From positions 1-19,989 of the forward strand of contig JBKPDO010000002.1 of the NCBI GenBank assembly GCA_046727955.1: a DNA stretch of 19,989 nt, read 5' to 3'. Position 1 is the first letter of the stretch. Each line of letters opens with the position of its first letter. This document shows positions 5,554-12,695 of the stretch, one piece after another. The position numbers and the translations under genes are program-made. This DNA comes from DASVXQ01 sp046727955. Lineage in GTDB: Bacteria; Actinomycetota; CALGFH01. Under the pieces are notes generated by a model. It was not told the origin of the DNA, searched no databases, and saw only the letters and a list, made by a program, of their open reading frames with translations.

Positions 5554-6648
5554 TCACTCAGCGAAACCGGCCTCGGCGAAGGTCGCCATCCCGGCGAGGA
5601 CGGCGGCGGCCGAGCGCACGATCGGCACGGCGAGCAGGGCGCCGGTCCCCTCGCCGAGCCGCATCTGGAGATCGACCAGCGGTACCAGGCCGAGGTGATC
5701 GAGGGCGGCGCTCGCCCCAGGCTCGACCGAGCGGTGCCCCGCGACGAGGAAGCCAGCCACCCGCGGGGCGAGCGCGCAGGCGACCAGCGCGGCCGCGTCG
5801 GCGTTGACGCCGTCGAGCAGCACCGGTACCCGCCTGGCCGCGCCGGCGAGCAGCAGGCCGGCCAAGGCGGCGTGCTCGAGCCCGCCCACGCTGGCCAGCA
5901 CGCCCATGGGGTCGGCCGGGTCCGGGGCGTGGCGCGCCAGCGCACGCTCGACCACCTTCACCTTGAGCTCCCAGGTGCTGTCGTCGATCCCCGTGCCCCG
6001 GCCCGTCACCGCCCGCGCCGGGCGGCCGGTGAAGGCCGCGACCAGGCACGCGGCCGGGGTGGTGTTACCGATGCCCATGTCCCCGGTGACCAGGAGATCG
6101 GCGCCGCCGTCCAGCAGCTCAGCGGCCGCTGCCGCGCCCGCCAGCAGCGCGCGCGCAGCCTCCCGCCTGGACATCGCCGGCCCGGCGGCGAGGTCGGCCG
6201 TGCCCCGCCGCACGTTCGCGACCCGCAGGAGCGAGCCCCCTTGGGGTATCCCGGACTCCTCCAGCGAGGTCGCCACGCCGACGTCGAGGAGGCGCACCTC
6301 CGCGCCGATCACGCCGGCGACGGCGTTGACCGCCGCCTGCCCGGCGGACATCGCGCCGACCATGGCGGCGGTGACCGACTGGGGCCACGGCGTGACGCCC
6401 TGGGCCACCACGCCGTGGTCGCCGGCGGCGACCAGCACCGCCGGCCGGGCCGGCAGCGGGGGCGGGCAGCGACCGGCGATGGCCGCCAGCCGCACCCCCA
6501 GCTCCTCGAGCCGCCCGAGGCTGCCGGCGGGCTTGATCAGCTGCGCCTGCCGGTCGAGGGCCGCGGCCCGGGCCGTCGCGTCGAGCGGCGGCACCGCCGC
6601 CGCCAGCAGCGCCACCTGCTCCTCGGGTGCCTGCATCTGGTTGCTCAT
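5554..6648 (-). CDS. cobT: Nicotinate-nucleotide--dimethylbenzimidazole phosphoribosyltransferase
   Basis: The 364-residue product is full length for CobT/CobU-type transferase. It moves phosphoribose from nicotinate mononucleotide to 5,6-dimethylbenzimidazole, giving alpha-ribazole phosphate, the lower ligand of cobalamin. Signature stretches are LIKPAGSLGRLEELGVRLA near residue 38, VLVAAGDHGVVAQGVTPWPQ, LLVTGDMGIGNTTPAACLVA and the C-terminal MRLGEGTGALLAVPI, where Glu333 is the expected catalytic base. The ATG at 6648 has GAGAAGG just upstream. It follows the adenylate-kinase-like gene by 16 bases and is the third cistron of a tight leftward operon. No other cobalamin genes are in the window, so this may serve salvage or remodelling. 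Confidence 0.95.
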   Translation of the reverse strand: MSNQMQAPEEQVALLAAAVPPLDATARAAALDRQAQLIKPAGSLGRLEELGVRLAAIAGRCPPPLPARPAVLVAAGDHGVVAQGVTPWPQSVTAAMVGAMSAGQAAVNAVAGVIGAEVRLLDVGVATSLEESGIPQGGSLLRVANVRRGTADLAAGPAMSRREAARALLAGAAAAAELLDGGADLLVTGDMGIGNTTPAACLVAAFTGRPARAVTGRGTGIDDSTWELKVKVVERALARHAPDPADPMGVLASVGGLEHAALAGLLLAGAARRVPVLLDGVNADAAALVACALAPRVAGFLVAGHRSVEPGASAALDHLGLVPLVDLQMRLGEGTGALLAVPIVRSAAAVLAGMATFAEAGFAE

Positions 6649-6664
6649 GGCCTTCTCGACTCGG

Positions 6665-7249
6665 CTACTGGGCCCGGACGCCCTTGGGCAGGGAGCTGAC
6701 CGCCCGCTCGGCGCGCTCGAACACCTCGTCGAGGTCGCCGGATGCGCTGACCCGCCGTACCCGGTCGGCGTAGTGGGCCAGCAGCGGGACCGCCTCGCGC
6801 CGGTAGGTCACCAGCCGGGCGGCGACCGTGTCGGGGTTGTCGTCGCTGCGGCTCTCCATCCGCGCGCGGCGCGACAGCCTCGCCGACGCCACCTCGTCCG
6901 GCACGATCAGCTCGAGGACGAGCTGCACCTGCCGCCCGTCGTCGGCGAGCACCCGGTCCAGCTCGTCCGCCTGGCGGACGTTGCGCGGGTAGCCGTCGAG
7001 AATGAAGCCGTCTCCGATGCGATCGGCCATGACCTGCGCGACGACCCGGTCGGGGACCATGTGGCCCCGGCTGACCTGCTCGGCGATGTGGAACGGGTCA
7101 CCGGCCGCCACCGACGCCCGCAGCAGCTGGCCCGAGGAGACGTGGGGCACGTGGAGCAGCTCGGACAGGTGGGGACCGAGCGTGCCCTTGCCGGAGCCCG
7201 GGGGGCCCACGAGGAGCACGTGCTTGAGTTCAGAAGGAACGGTTGCCAT
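6665..7249 (-). CDS. Adenylate-kinase-like nucleoside monophosphate kinase (short-lid form)
   Basis: The 194-residue protein has the P-loop GPPGSGKGT (residues 15-23, Lys21), the NMP-binding GYPRN arginine loop (FILDGYPRNVRQADELD) and the lid-side SRSDDNPDTVAARLVTYRRE with the Arg-x-Asp-Asp pair. It therefore should transfer phosphate from ATP to AMP or a related monophosphate. It departs from canonical Adk where ISTGDMLR becomes VSSGQLLR, GKGTQ becomes GKGTL, and the long zinc lid is absent. Housekeeping adk usually lies in the secY ribosomal operon; here the gene sits between an iron-transport fusion and cobT, three bases after the former, so it may be a paralogue with a special substrate. 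No good ribosome site is visible, which fits coupling to the upstream gene. Confidence 0.82.
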   Translation of the reverse strand: MATVPSELKHVLLVGPPGSGKGTLGPHLSELLHVPHVSSGQLLRASVAAGDPFHIAEQVSRGHMVPDRVVAQVMADRIGDGFILDGYPRNVRQADELDRVLADDGRQVQLVLELIVPDEVASARLSRRARMESRSDDNPDTVAARLVTYRREAVPLLAHYADRVRRVSASGDLDEVFERAERAVSSLPKGVRAQ

Positions 7250-7252
7250 CGG

Positions 7253-8380
7253 CTAGGTCACACTCACACCGATCAGCCGGCCGATCCCGAAGGTGGCCGC
7301 GGCGGCCGCGCCGCCCACCAGCAGCTGGCGCAGGCCGGAGCGAGCCGCCGAGCGCCCGGTGAGCAGGCTGATGCCGGCGCCAACCAGGAACAGGGCCAGC
7401 GCTGAGACGATAATCGAGGCGACGAAGGCGGCCGTGCCCGCGGCCAGCAGCCACGGGATCACGGGCACCACCGCGCCGGTCGCGAACGAGGTAGAGCTGG
7501 AGACCGCGACCCGCAGGGGCGAGCCGAGCTCCTCGGGGTTCAACCCGAGCTCCTCGCGGGCCATGGTGTCCAGGGCGGTGTCGTGGTTGCGCATGATGCG
7601 GGCGGCCATCGCCTCGGCCTCCTGGCGTTCGATGCCCTTGGCCCGGTAGATGAGGGCGAGCTCGTTAGCCTCCTCGTCTGGCATGGCGGCGATCTCCTCT
7701 GACTCCAGGGCGATCTCCCGCTGGAACAGCTCCCGCTGCGAGGTGACCGAGATGAACTCGCCGGCGCCCATCGAGAAGGCGCCGGCCAGCAGCCCGGCAA
7801 GCCCGGCAAGCAGGATCAGGCTGCGGCCGGCCTCTCCGCCGGTCACGCCCATGACCAGCGACAGGTTGGAGACCAGGCCGTCGTTCACGCCGAAGACCGC
7901 CGCCCGCAGGGCACCGGAGGAGTCGCCGCGGTGCCAGCGCTCTCCCCGGAGGATGCCGGTCTTGGCGTTGGAAGGTGTCAGGCCGGCCAGGACGCGGGCG
8001 TGGATGCGCTCGTCGGTGGCCATGGCGAGCGTGGCATCCGGCACGTTGTCGTAGTGGCCCGCGTCGGTGATCTCGGCCCGCTCCACGATCGGCAGCAGGG
8101 CGCGTGGGCCGAAACGCCGCGCCAGCCAGCCGATCAGCCTGGTCTTGAAGCTCTGGCGATGGTCGGCGGCCCGTGGCTCCGGCTCGCCCAGCTCGACCAG
8201 CTTCCTCGCCCAGTGGCGGGCGTGCCGCTCCTCGGCGCTGGCCAGCTCCAGGAAGATCTCGCGCTGCTCGCCCTGGGCGCGCTCGGCGAGCGCGCGGTAC
8301 AGCGCCGCACCGTCCATCTCGTCGGCCCAGTGCTCGCGGAACTGCCGCGCCTTCGACCTCGACTGCGCTTGCGACGCCAA
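7253..8380 (-). CDS. Ferritin-like/VIT1 fusion, membrane-bound ferritin (MbfA-like)
   Basis: The 375-residue protein joins an N-terminal rubrerythrin/ferritin-like four-helix domain (about 10-145) to a C-terminal VIT1/CCC1 transporter domain (about 155-375). The first domain shows HWADEMDGAALYRALAE and an E-x-x-H motif in LASAEERHARH, likely diiron ligands. The second shows AAVFGVNDGLVSNLSLVMGV, AGAFSMGAGEFISVTSQRE and five or so hydrophobic helices. This architecture matches MbfA, which oxidises Fe(II) and exports or sequesters iron at the membrane in rhizobia. The start is TTG at 8380, chosen because GGAGGTGA lies six bases upstream; the frame with the nearby ATG is different. It heads an operon with the adenylate-kinase-like gene and cobT. 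Confidence 0.88.
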   Translation of the reverse strand: MASQAQSRSKARQFREHWADEMDGAALYRALAERAQGEQREIFLELASAEERHARHWARKLVELGEPEPRAADHRQSFKTRLIGWLARRFGPRALLPIVERAEITDAGHYDNVPDATLAMATDERIHARVLAGLTPSNAKTGILRGERWHRGDSSGALRAAVFGVNDGLVSNLSLVMGVTGGEAGRSLILLAGLAGLLAGAFSMGAGEFISVTSQRELFQREIALESEEIAAMPDEEANELALIYRAKGIERQEAEAMAARIMRNHDTALDTMAREELGLNPEELGSPLRVAVSSSTSFATGAVVPVIPWLLAAGTAAFVASIIVSALALFLVGAGISLLTGRSAARSGLRQLLVGGAAAAATFGIGRLIGVSVT

Positions 8381-8424
8381 CCCTCACCTCCATAGCAGCC
8401 CGAGCCGCCCGCGCCTCGGCCCGT

Positions 8425-8441
8425 CCAGTGTTGGGCACTGG
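8425..8441 (-). promoter_or_regulatory. Inverted repeat upstream of the ferritin-VIT1 gene
   Basis: CCAGTG-N5-CACTGG is a perfect six-base inverted repeat 44 bases before the TTG start. It may be an operator for an iron or stress regulator, or an RNA hairpin in the leader. A possible -35 TTGCAC lies just upstream, but no good -10 follows. Confidence 0.35.
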
Positions 8442-8548
8442 TCACCGAGCGTGCAACCGGCCGGGGGGTCCGGGGGGCTCACTAGCGAGGCCAGGACCCA
8501 GGCACCAGGCAGCGAAGCAGAGCCGAGCGTAGCCCCCCGGTGGATCCG

Positions 8549-8590
8549 CCTCTCCCACGCGGTCCTCTCCCACGCGCTCCTCTCCCGCTC
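8549..8590. repeat. 15-base unit repeated three times in the divergent gap
   Basis: CCTCTCCCACGCGGT and two similar copies start at 8549, 8564 and 8579. They lie in the 546-base gap (8381-8927) between the divergent iron operon and rhodanese gene. Apart from this repeat, the inverted repeat at 8425 and a short ORF at 8654-8827, I see nothing else certain in the gap. Confidence 0.45.
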
Positions 8591-8653
8591 GGGGTCCTGC
8601 CCGATGGACGAGATTGACGAGCCACCCATCAAGCTGGCAGCCTGTAGGGCCAC

Positions 8654-8827
8654 ATGATCGCACTGCTCGAGTCCGAGCTGCTGGCGACCGGCGCGGCCAC
8701 GCGTGAGCCGCTTGGGCCGGCCGCCTTGACGACTCGCGCTTGCGCGCCCATGGGGTTGGGGACCGGCAATTCGGCCGCCGGCCGCCCGCCCTGTCGCCCG
8801 GCCGCGGCGTCGCTCATCGCCGTCTGA
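8654..8827 (+). CDS. Doubtful 57-residue ORF upstream of the rhodanese gene
   Basis: ATG at 8654 opens MIALLESELLATGAATREPL and the frame runs to TGA at 8825-8827, 100 bases before the rhodanese start. The middle is rich in Gly, Ala and Pro and resembles no family I know. It has no clear ribosome site. It could be a leader ORF for the sulfurtransferase, but chance is as likely in DNA of this composition. Confidence 0.15.
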   Translation: MIALLESELLATGAATREPLGPAALTTRACAPMGLGTGNSAAGRPPCRPAAASLIAV

Positions 8828-8927
8828 CGCGCCGTGGCCTTCCCCGCTCCTGCCGCCCTGGCGGTGTGCCTGCCTTTCGTAACTGCCCATCTCCGGCCCA
8901 CGTGCCGGCTCTTGCAAGGAGAAAACC

Positions 8928-9773
8928 ATGGCCAAGCGTGATGACGTGCTGGTCACCACCGACTGGCTCGCCCAGCACCTCGACGATCCGAGCATCCGGA
9001 TCGTCGAGGTCGACGAGGACACCGACGCCTACGGTCGCGGCCACATCGCCGGCGCGGTCGCCGTCAACTGGAACACCGACCTGCAGGACCCGCTGCGCCG
9101 CGACTTCGTCGACCCCGAGGAGTTCGCCAAGCTGCAGGACCGCCTGGGCATCGGCCCCGACACCCTGGTGGTGCTCTACGGCGGCAACAACAACTGGTTC
9201 GCCGCCTACGCCTACTGGTACTACAAGGTCTACGGCCACGACGCGGTGAAGCTGGTCGACGGCGGCCGCAAGGCGTGGGAGCTGGAGGGCCGCGAGCTCA
9301 CCACCGACCCCCCGGGCGTCCAGTCGACCACCGGCTACCCGGTGCGCAAGCCGGACCTGTCCATCCGCGCCTTCCGCGACCAGGTGCTCAACGAGTACGT
9401 GGGCCAAGGCGACAAGGCGCTGGTCGACGTGCGCTCCCCCGAGGAGTACCGCGGCGAGAAGCTGGCTCCCGACCACCTGCCACAGGAGCAGGCGCAGCGT
9501 CCCGGCCACATCCCGGGCGCGGCGAACATCCCCTGGGCCAAGGCGGTGGACGGCACCAGCGGTAAGTTCCTCACCGACGAGCAGCTCAGCGAGCTGTACG
9601 GGGGCCAGGGGGTGACCTCGGACAAGGACGTGGTCGCCTACTGCCGCATCGGCGAGCGCTCGGCGCACACCTGGTTCGTCCTGCACGAGCTGCTCAGCTA
9701 CCCGAGCGTCCGCAACTACGACGGCTCCTGGACCGAGTGGGGCTCCCTGGTCGGCGTCCCGATCGAGCGCTGA
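8928..9773 (+). CDS. Thiosulfate sulfurtransferase (two-domain rhodanese)
   Basis: The 281-residue product has two rhodanese modules: an inactive N-terminal one (about 5-125, with YGRGHIAGAVAVNWNTDLQD and DGGRKAWELEGREL) and an active C-terminal one (about 140-281, with LVDVRSPEEYRGE and RPGHIPGAANIPW). The active site loop is AYCRIGERSAHTW with Cys239 as the persulfide-forming residue; CRxGERS is the thiosulfate-type loop. It transfers sulfane sulfur from thiosulfate to cyanide or biological thiols. It closely follows the actinobacterial CysA/SseA style. The start is secure: AAGGAG lies six bases before the ATG. It is transcribed alone, with a terminator-like hairpin pair immediately after it. 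Confidence 0.93.
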   Translation: MAKRDDVLVTTDWLAQHLDDPSIRIVEVDEDTDAYGRGHIAGAVAVNWNTDLQDPLRRDFVDPEEFAKLQDRLGIGPDTLVVLYGGNNNWFAAYAYWYYKVYGHDAVKLVDGGRKAWELEGRELTTDPPGVQSTTGYPVRKPDLSIRAFRDQVLNEYVGQGDKALVDVRSPEEYRGEKLAPDHLPQEQAQRPGHIPGAANIPWAKAVDGTSGKFLTDEQLSELYGGQGVTSDKDVVAYCRIGERSAHTWFVLHELLSYPSVRNYDGSWTEWGSLVGVPIER

Positions 9774-9790
9774 CCCTAGCGCTGACCCGT

Positions 9791-9856
9791 GCTGGCCACC
9801 CCCCCTCGGCCAGCATGCGACGGCCTCGGCGCGAAGCGCTTCGCGCCGGGGCCGTC
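9791..9856 (+). terminator. Tandem hairpin terminator after the rhodanese gene
   Basis: GCTGGCC (9791-9797) pairs with GGCCAGC (9808-9814). A much longer arm at 9819-9837 pairs with 9838-9856, a 19-base inverted repeat broken only by one G-T wobble. Together they begin 17 bases after the stop codon. There is no U-tract, as is common for terminators in high-GC genomes. Confidence 0.65.
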
Positions 9857-9860
9857 CGCT

Positions 9861-9908
9861 TCACACGACGACAGATAGCCTTAGATAGCCTTCGCGGGCA
9901 TCTGTGAT
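9861..9908 (+). promoter_or_regulatory. Repeat-bearing upstream region of the PfkB kinase gene
   Basis: AGATAGCCTT is duplicated in tandem at 9873-9892. ACAGAT (9871-9876) and ATCTGT (9900-9905) form an inverted repeat around it. GATATACG just downstream is AT-rich and may hold a -10 element. A regulator site or leader stem is plausible; no -35 is clear. Confidence 0.3.
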
Positions 9909-9966
9909 ATACGTTCGCTCGCGCTCAGGTGCCCTGCGCTTTTCATCGTGCCCGGAGGGTGGCTGC

Positions 9967-11016
9967 ATGACCGTCGCGCTTGACGTCGTAGGCATCGGCA
10001 ACGCCCTGGTCGACGTCCTTGACCACAAGCCGCACGACTTCGTCGACCTGCACGACCTGGCCAAGGGGACGATGACCCTGATCGACGAGGACCGCGCCCA
10101 CTACCTCTACCGGGCGATGGACCCGGCGCTGCAGATGTCGGGCGGATCCGCCGCCAACACCATGGTCGGCATCGCCTCCCTCGGTGGGTCGGCGGCTTAC
10201 ATCGGCCGGGTGCGCGACGACCGGCTCGGCAACGTGTTCGCCGAGGACCTGCGCACCACCGGCGTGGAGTTCTCGGTGCCTCCCGCCACCGAGGGGCCGG
10301 CCACCGGGCGCTGCGTCATCGTGGTGACGCCCGACGCCCAGCGCACCATGAGCACCTACCTCGGCGCCTCCACCGACCTCGGGCCGGATGACGTCGAGCC
10401 CGGCCTGATCGCCCGGGCCAAGCTGGTCTACCTCGAGGGCTACCTGTGGGACCGCCCGAGCGCCAAGGAGGCGTTCCGCACAGCGGCGCGCCTGGCCCAC
10501 GCCGAGGGGCGGCGGGTCGCTCTCACCCTGTCGGATCCCTTCTGCGTCGACCGGCACCGCGAGTCGTTCGTCGAGCTGATCGACGGCGCCGTGGACGTGC
10601 TGTTCGCCAACGAGGAGGAGATCACCTCCTTGTTCCAGGTGTTCAGCTTCGACGAGGCGCTGGAGATGGTGCGCGGCCGCGTGTCGGTGGCGGCGCTCAC
10701 GCGCGGCGCCAAGGGATCGGTGATCATCGCCGGCGACGATCTCCACACCGTTGACCCCTTCTCCGTGCCGGCGATCGATACCACCGGGGCCGGCGACATG
10801 TACGCGGCGGGCTTCCTGCACGGCCTCGCCCAGGGCTGGGACCTCGTCTCCTGCGGGCGGCTGGGCTCGGCCACCGCGGCGCGGATCATCTCCCAGACCG
10901 GCGCGCGGCCCCGCAGCCCGCTTGCGCCGCTGGTCCAGGTCGCGCTCGACGACGAGGCCAGGCCGACCGCGGTGGAGGAGCAGCTCGACGAGGTCTCCCC
11001 CTCTCGCCGGGTCTGA
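9967..11016 (+). CDS. PfkB-family kinase, adenosine/sugar kinase type
   Basis: The 349-residue product carries both PfkB signatures. The first is the Gly-rich stretch MSGGSAANTMVGIASLGGSA at about 58-76; the second is IDTTGAGDMYAAGFLHGL, with catalytic base Asp277. The opening VVGIGNALVDVLDH and the overall length fit the adenosine-kinase-like branch common in bacteria, although the same branch includes nucleoside and sugar kinases, so the substrate is open. It would transfer ATP phosphate to a hydroxymethyl group in the cytosol. The ATG at 9967 has GGAGG eight bases upstream and precedes the conserved first strand; a longer frame from 9904 was rejected. It is convergent with the aldehyde dehydrogenase gene, with only eight bases between the stops. 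Confidence 0.9.
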   Translation: MTVALDVVGIGNALVDVLDHKPHDFVDLHDLAKGTMTLIDEDRAHYLYRAMDPALQMSGGSAANTMVGIASLGGSAAYIGRVRDDRLGNVFAEDLRTTGVEFSVPPATEGPATGRCVIVVTPDAQRTMSTYLGASTDLGPDDVEPGLIARAKLVYLEGYLWDRPSAKEAFRTAARLAHAEGRRVALTLSDPFCVDRHRESFVELIDGAVDVLFANEEEITSLFQVFSFDEALEMVRGRVSVAALTRGAKGSVIIAGDDLHTVDPFSVPAIDTTGAGDMYAAGFLHGLAQGWDLVSCGRLGSATAARIISQTGARPRSPLAPLVQVALDDEARPTAVEEQLDEVSPSRRV

Positions 11017-11024
11017 CGCCGCCG

Positions 11025-12575
11025 TCAAGGGTCGAGGCGGTAGGTGAGGTCGGGCTCGAGGTGGGTGACGTCCATCTGGGCCTTCTGGAGGCGGCCCGAA
11101 TAGTCCCAGTTCATCGCCTGCCAGCGGGTGACCTGGTCCAGCACCCACACGCCGGACTGCCGGCTGCCGTTGCCCGACCTGCCGTTGCCGCCGAAGGGCA
11201 GGTGCGCCTCAGCGCCCGAGGTGGAATTGTTCACGCTCACCATGCCCGCCGAGATGCCGCGGCGGAACGCGAACGCCTCCATCGGATCGGTCGTGTAGAT
11301 CGACGAGGAGAGCCCGTAGCCGGGAGCGTTGGCGAGCTCGACCGCCTCGGGCAGGCTCCGGTAGGTGGCCACGCCGACGATCGGCCCGAAAGTCTCCTCC
11401 AGGAACAACCGGTCGTCCGGGCGCACGCCGTCGACCACGACGGGATGGTAAAAGAGCCCGTCCTGTGGGTCGCCGACGAAGCCGTGGCGCGGGTTGGCGG
11501 CGGTGATGCGGCCGAGGCCGCTGGAGCCGAGCGTCTTGTGGTGGTCGGCGACCCAGTCGAGGTATCCCTCGAACCGCTCGGCGAAGCGCCGGTCCAGCAT
11601 CGGCCCGTAGAGCACGTCCTGGGTCGGGTCGCCGATCGCTGCCGCGGCCACCGCCGTGTTGAGCCTCCCGACGAAGTCGTCATGGACTGATTCGTGGACG
11701 ATCACCGTGCCCAGCGACGTGCAGCGCTGCCCGGCGGTGCCGAAGCCGGAGAACAGCGCGCCCTCGACGGCGAGATCGAGGTCGGCGCTCGGCGTGATCA
11801 CCATCGGGTTCTTGCCGCCCAGCTCCAGGCAGGGCGACTGGAGGTGGCGGCCCGCCAGCTCGCCGATCCTCGCGCCGACGGGGCTGGAGCCGGTGAAGCC
11901 GATCTTGTCGACCAGCCCCTGACGCAGGGCCAGCTCCAGACCGGCGAAGGTGCTCTCGCCGTCGGCGAGCACCAGGTCCAGCACGCCGTCCGGGAGGCCG
12001 GCGGCGACGCACATCTCGTAGAGCACCAGCGCCGACGCGGCACTGTACTCCGCCGGCTTCCACACCACGGCGTTGCCCGCCAGCAGGGCCGGGATCAGGT
12101 ACCAGGAGGGCACGGCGACGGGGAAGTTCCCGGCCGTCACCACCGCGACCACGCCGACCGGGACCCGGAAAGTGAAGAGCTGCTTGTCGGGCATCTCGCT
12201 CGGCACGGTCTGCCCGTACAGGCGCCGCCCCTCGCCGAGGAAGAAGTCGCAGGTGTCGATGACCTCCTGCACCTCGCCCAGCGCCTCGGCGTACGGCTTG
12301 CCGATCTCGCGGGTGACAAGGCGCGCGATCGCCTCCTTGTTGGCCTCGACGATGCGCCCGGCGGCAGCGACCGCTCGGCCGCGCACCGGCGCGGGGACCT
12401 CGGCCCAGTCTCGTTGTGCCGCTCGGGCGGCCCGGCACGCCTCGGCGAAGGTGGTGGCGTCCCCGAGAGCGACCTCCGCGACAACGTCGTCGAGCCGCGC
12501 CGGATTGACCGAGGCGAGCGTCCCACCCGGCGCGCCCTCCACCGGGCGGCCACCCACCACCGACGAGATGCCCAC
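11025..12575 (-). CDS. NAD(P)-dependent aldehyde dehydrogenase
   Basis: The 516-residue product is a full ALDH. It shows the oxyanion Asn150 in VVTAGNFPVAVPSWYL, the cofactor strand VVWKPAEYSA, FTGSSPVGARIG, the general base Glu251 in CLELGGKNPMVI and the nucleophile Cys285 in GTAGQRCTSLGTVIVHE. The C-terminal LPFGGNGRSGNGSRQSG and DQVTRWQAMNWDYSGRLQKA are longer than in simple benzaldehyde-type enzymes and recall semialdehyde dehydrogenases (succinate or aminoadipate type); the substrate is not certain. The GTG at 12575 is chosen because GGGAGG lies eight bases upstream; a start at 12626 would add 17 residues of weak resemblance. It follows the uncharacterised 312-residue gene by 120 bases. 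Confidence 0.9.
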   Translation of the reverse strand: MGISSVVGGRPVEGAPGGTLASVNPARLDDVVAEVALGDATTFAEACRAARAAQRDWAEVPAPVRGRAVAAAGRIVEANKEAIARLVTREIGKPYAEALGEVQEVIDTCDFFLGEGRRLYGQTVPSEMPDKQLFTFRVPVGVVAVVTAGNFPVAVPSWYLIPALLAGNAVVWKPAEYSAASALVLYEMCVAAGLPDGVLDLVLADGESTFAGLELALRQGLVDKIGFTGSSPVGARIGELAGRHLQSPCLELGGKNPMVITPSADLDLAVEGALFSGFGTAGQRCTSLGTVIVHESVHDDFVGRLNTAVAAAAIGDPTQDVLYGPMLDRRFAERFEGYLDWVADHHKTLGSSGLGRITAANPRHGFVGDPQDGLFYHPVVVDGVRPDDRLFLEETFGPIVGVATYRSLPEAVELANAPGYGLSSSIYTTDPMEAFAFRRGISAGMVSVNNSTSGAEAHLPFGGNGRSGNGSRQSGVWVLDQVTRWQAMNWDYSGRLQKAQMDVTHLEPDLTYRLDP

Positions 12576-12695
12576 CGTCGCCACCTCCCTGGCCGTCTTC
12601 TTGGTCGTCCAGAACCCGACGACCACGATACGGCGTGCCCGGCACCGGCGCCGACTCCCTAGCGACCTTCTCGCTCTGACGCGTGAGCGGCGGGG

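Noticed and set aside
5554..8380. Cobalamin riboswitch controlling the cobT operon
   Set aside because: I looked upstream of 8380 for a B12-box-like segment and found none.
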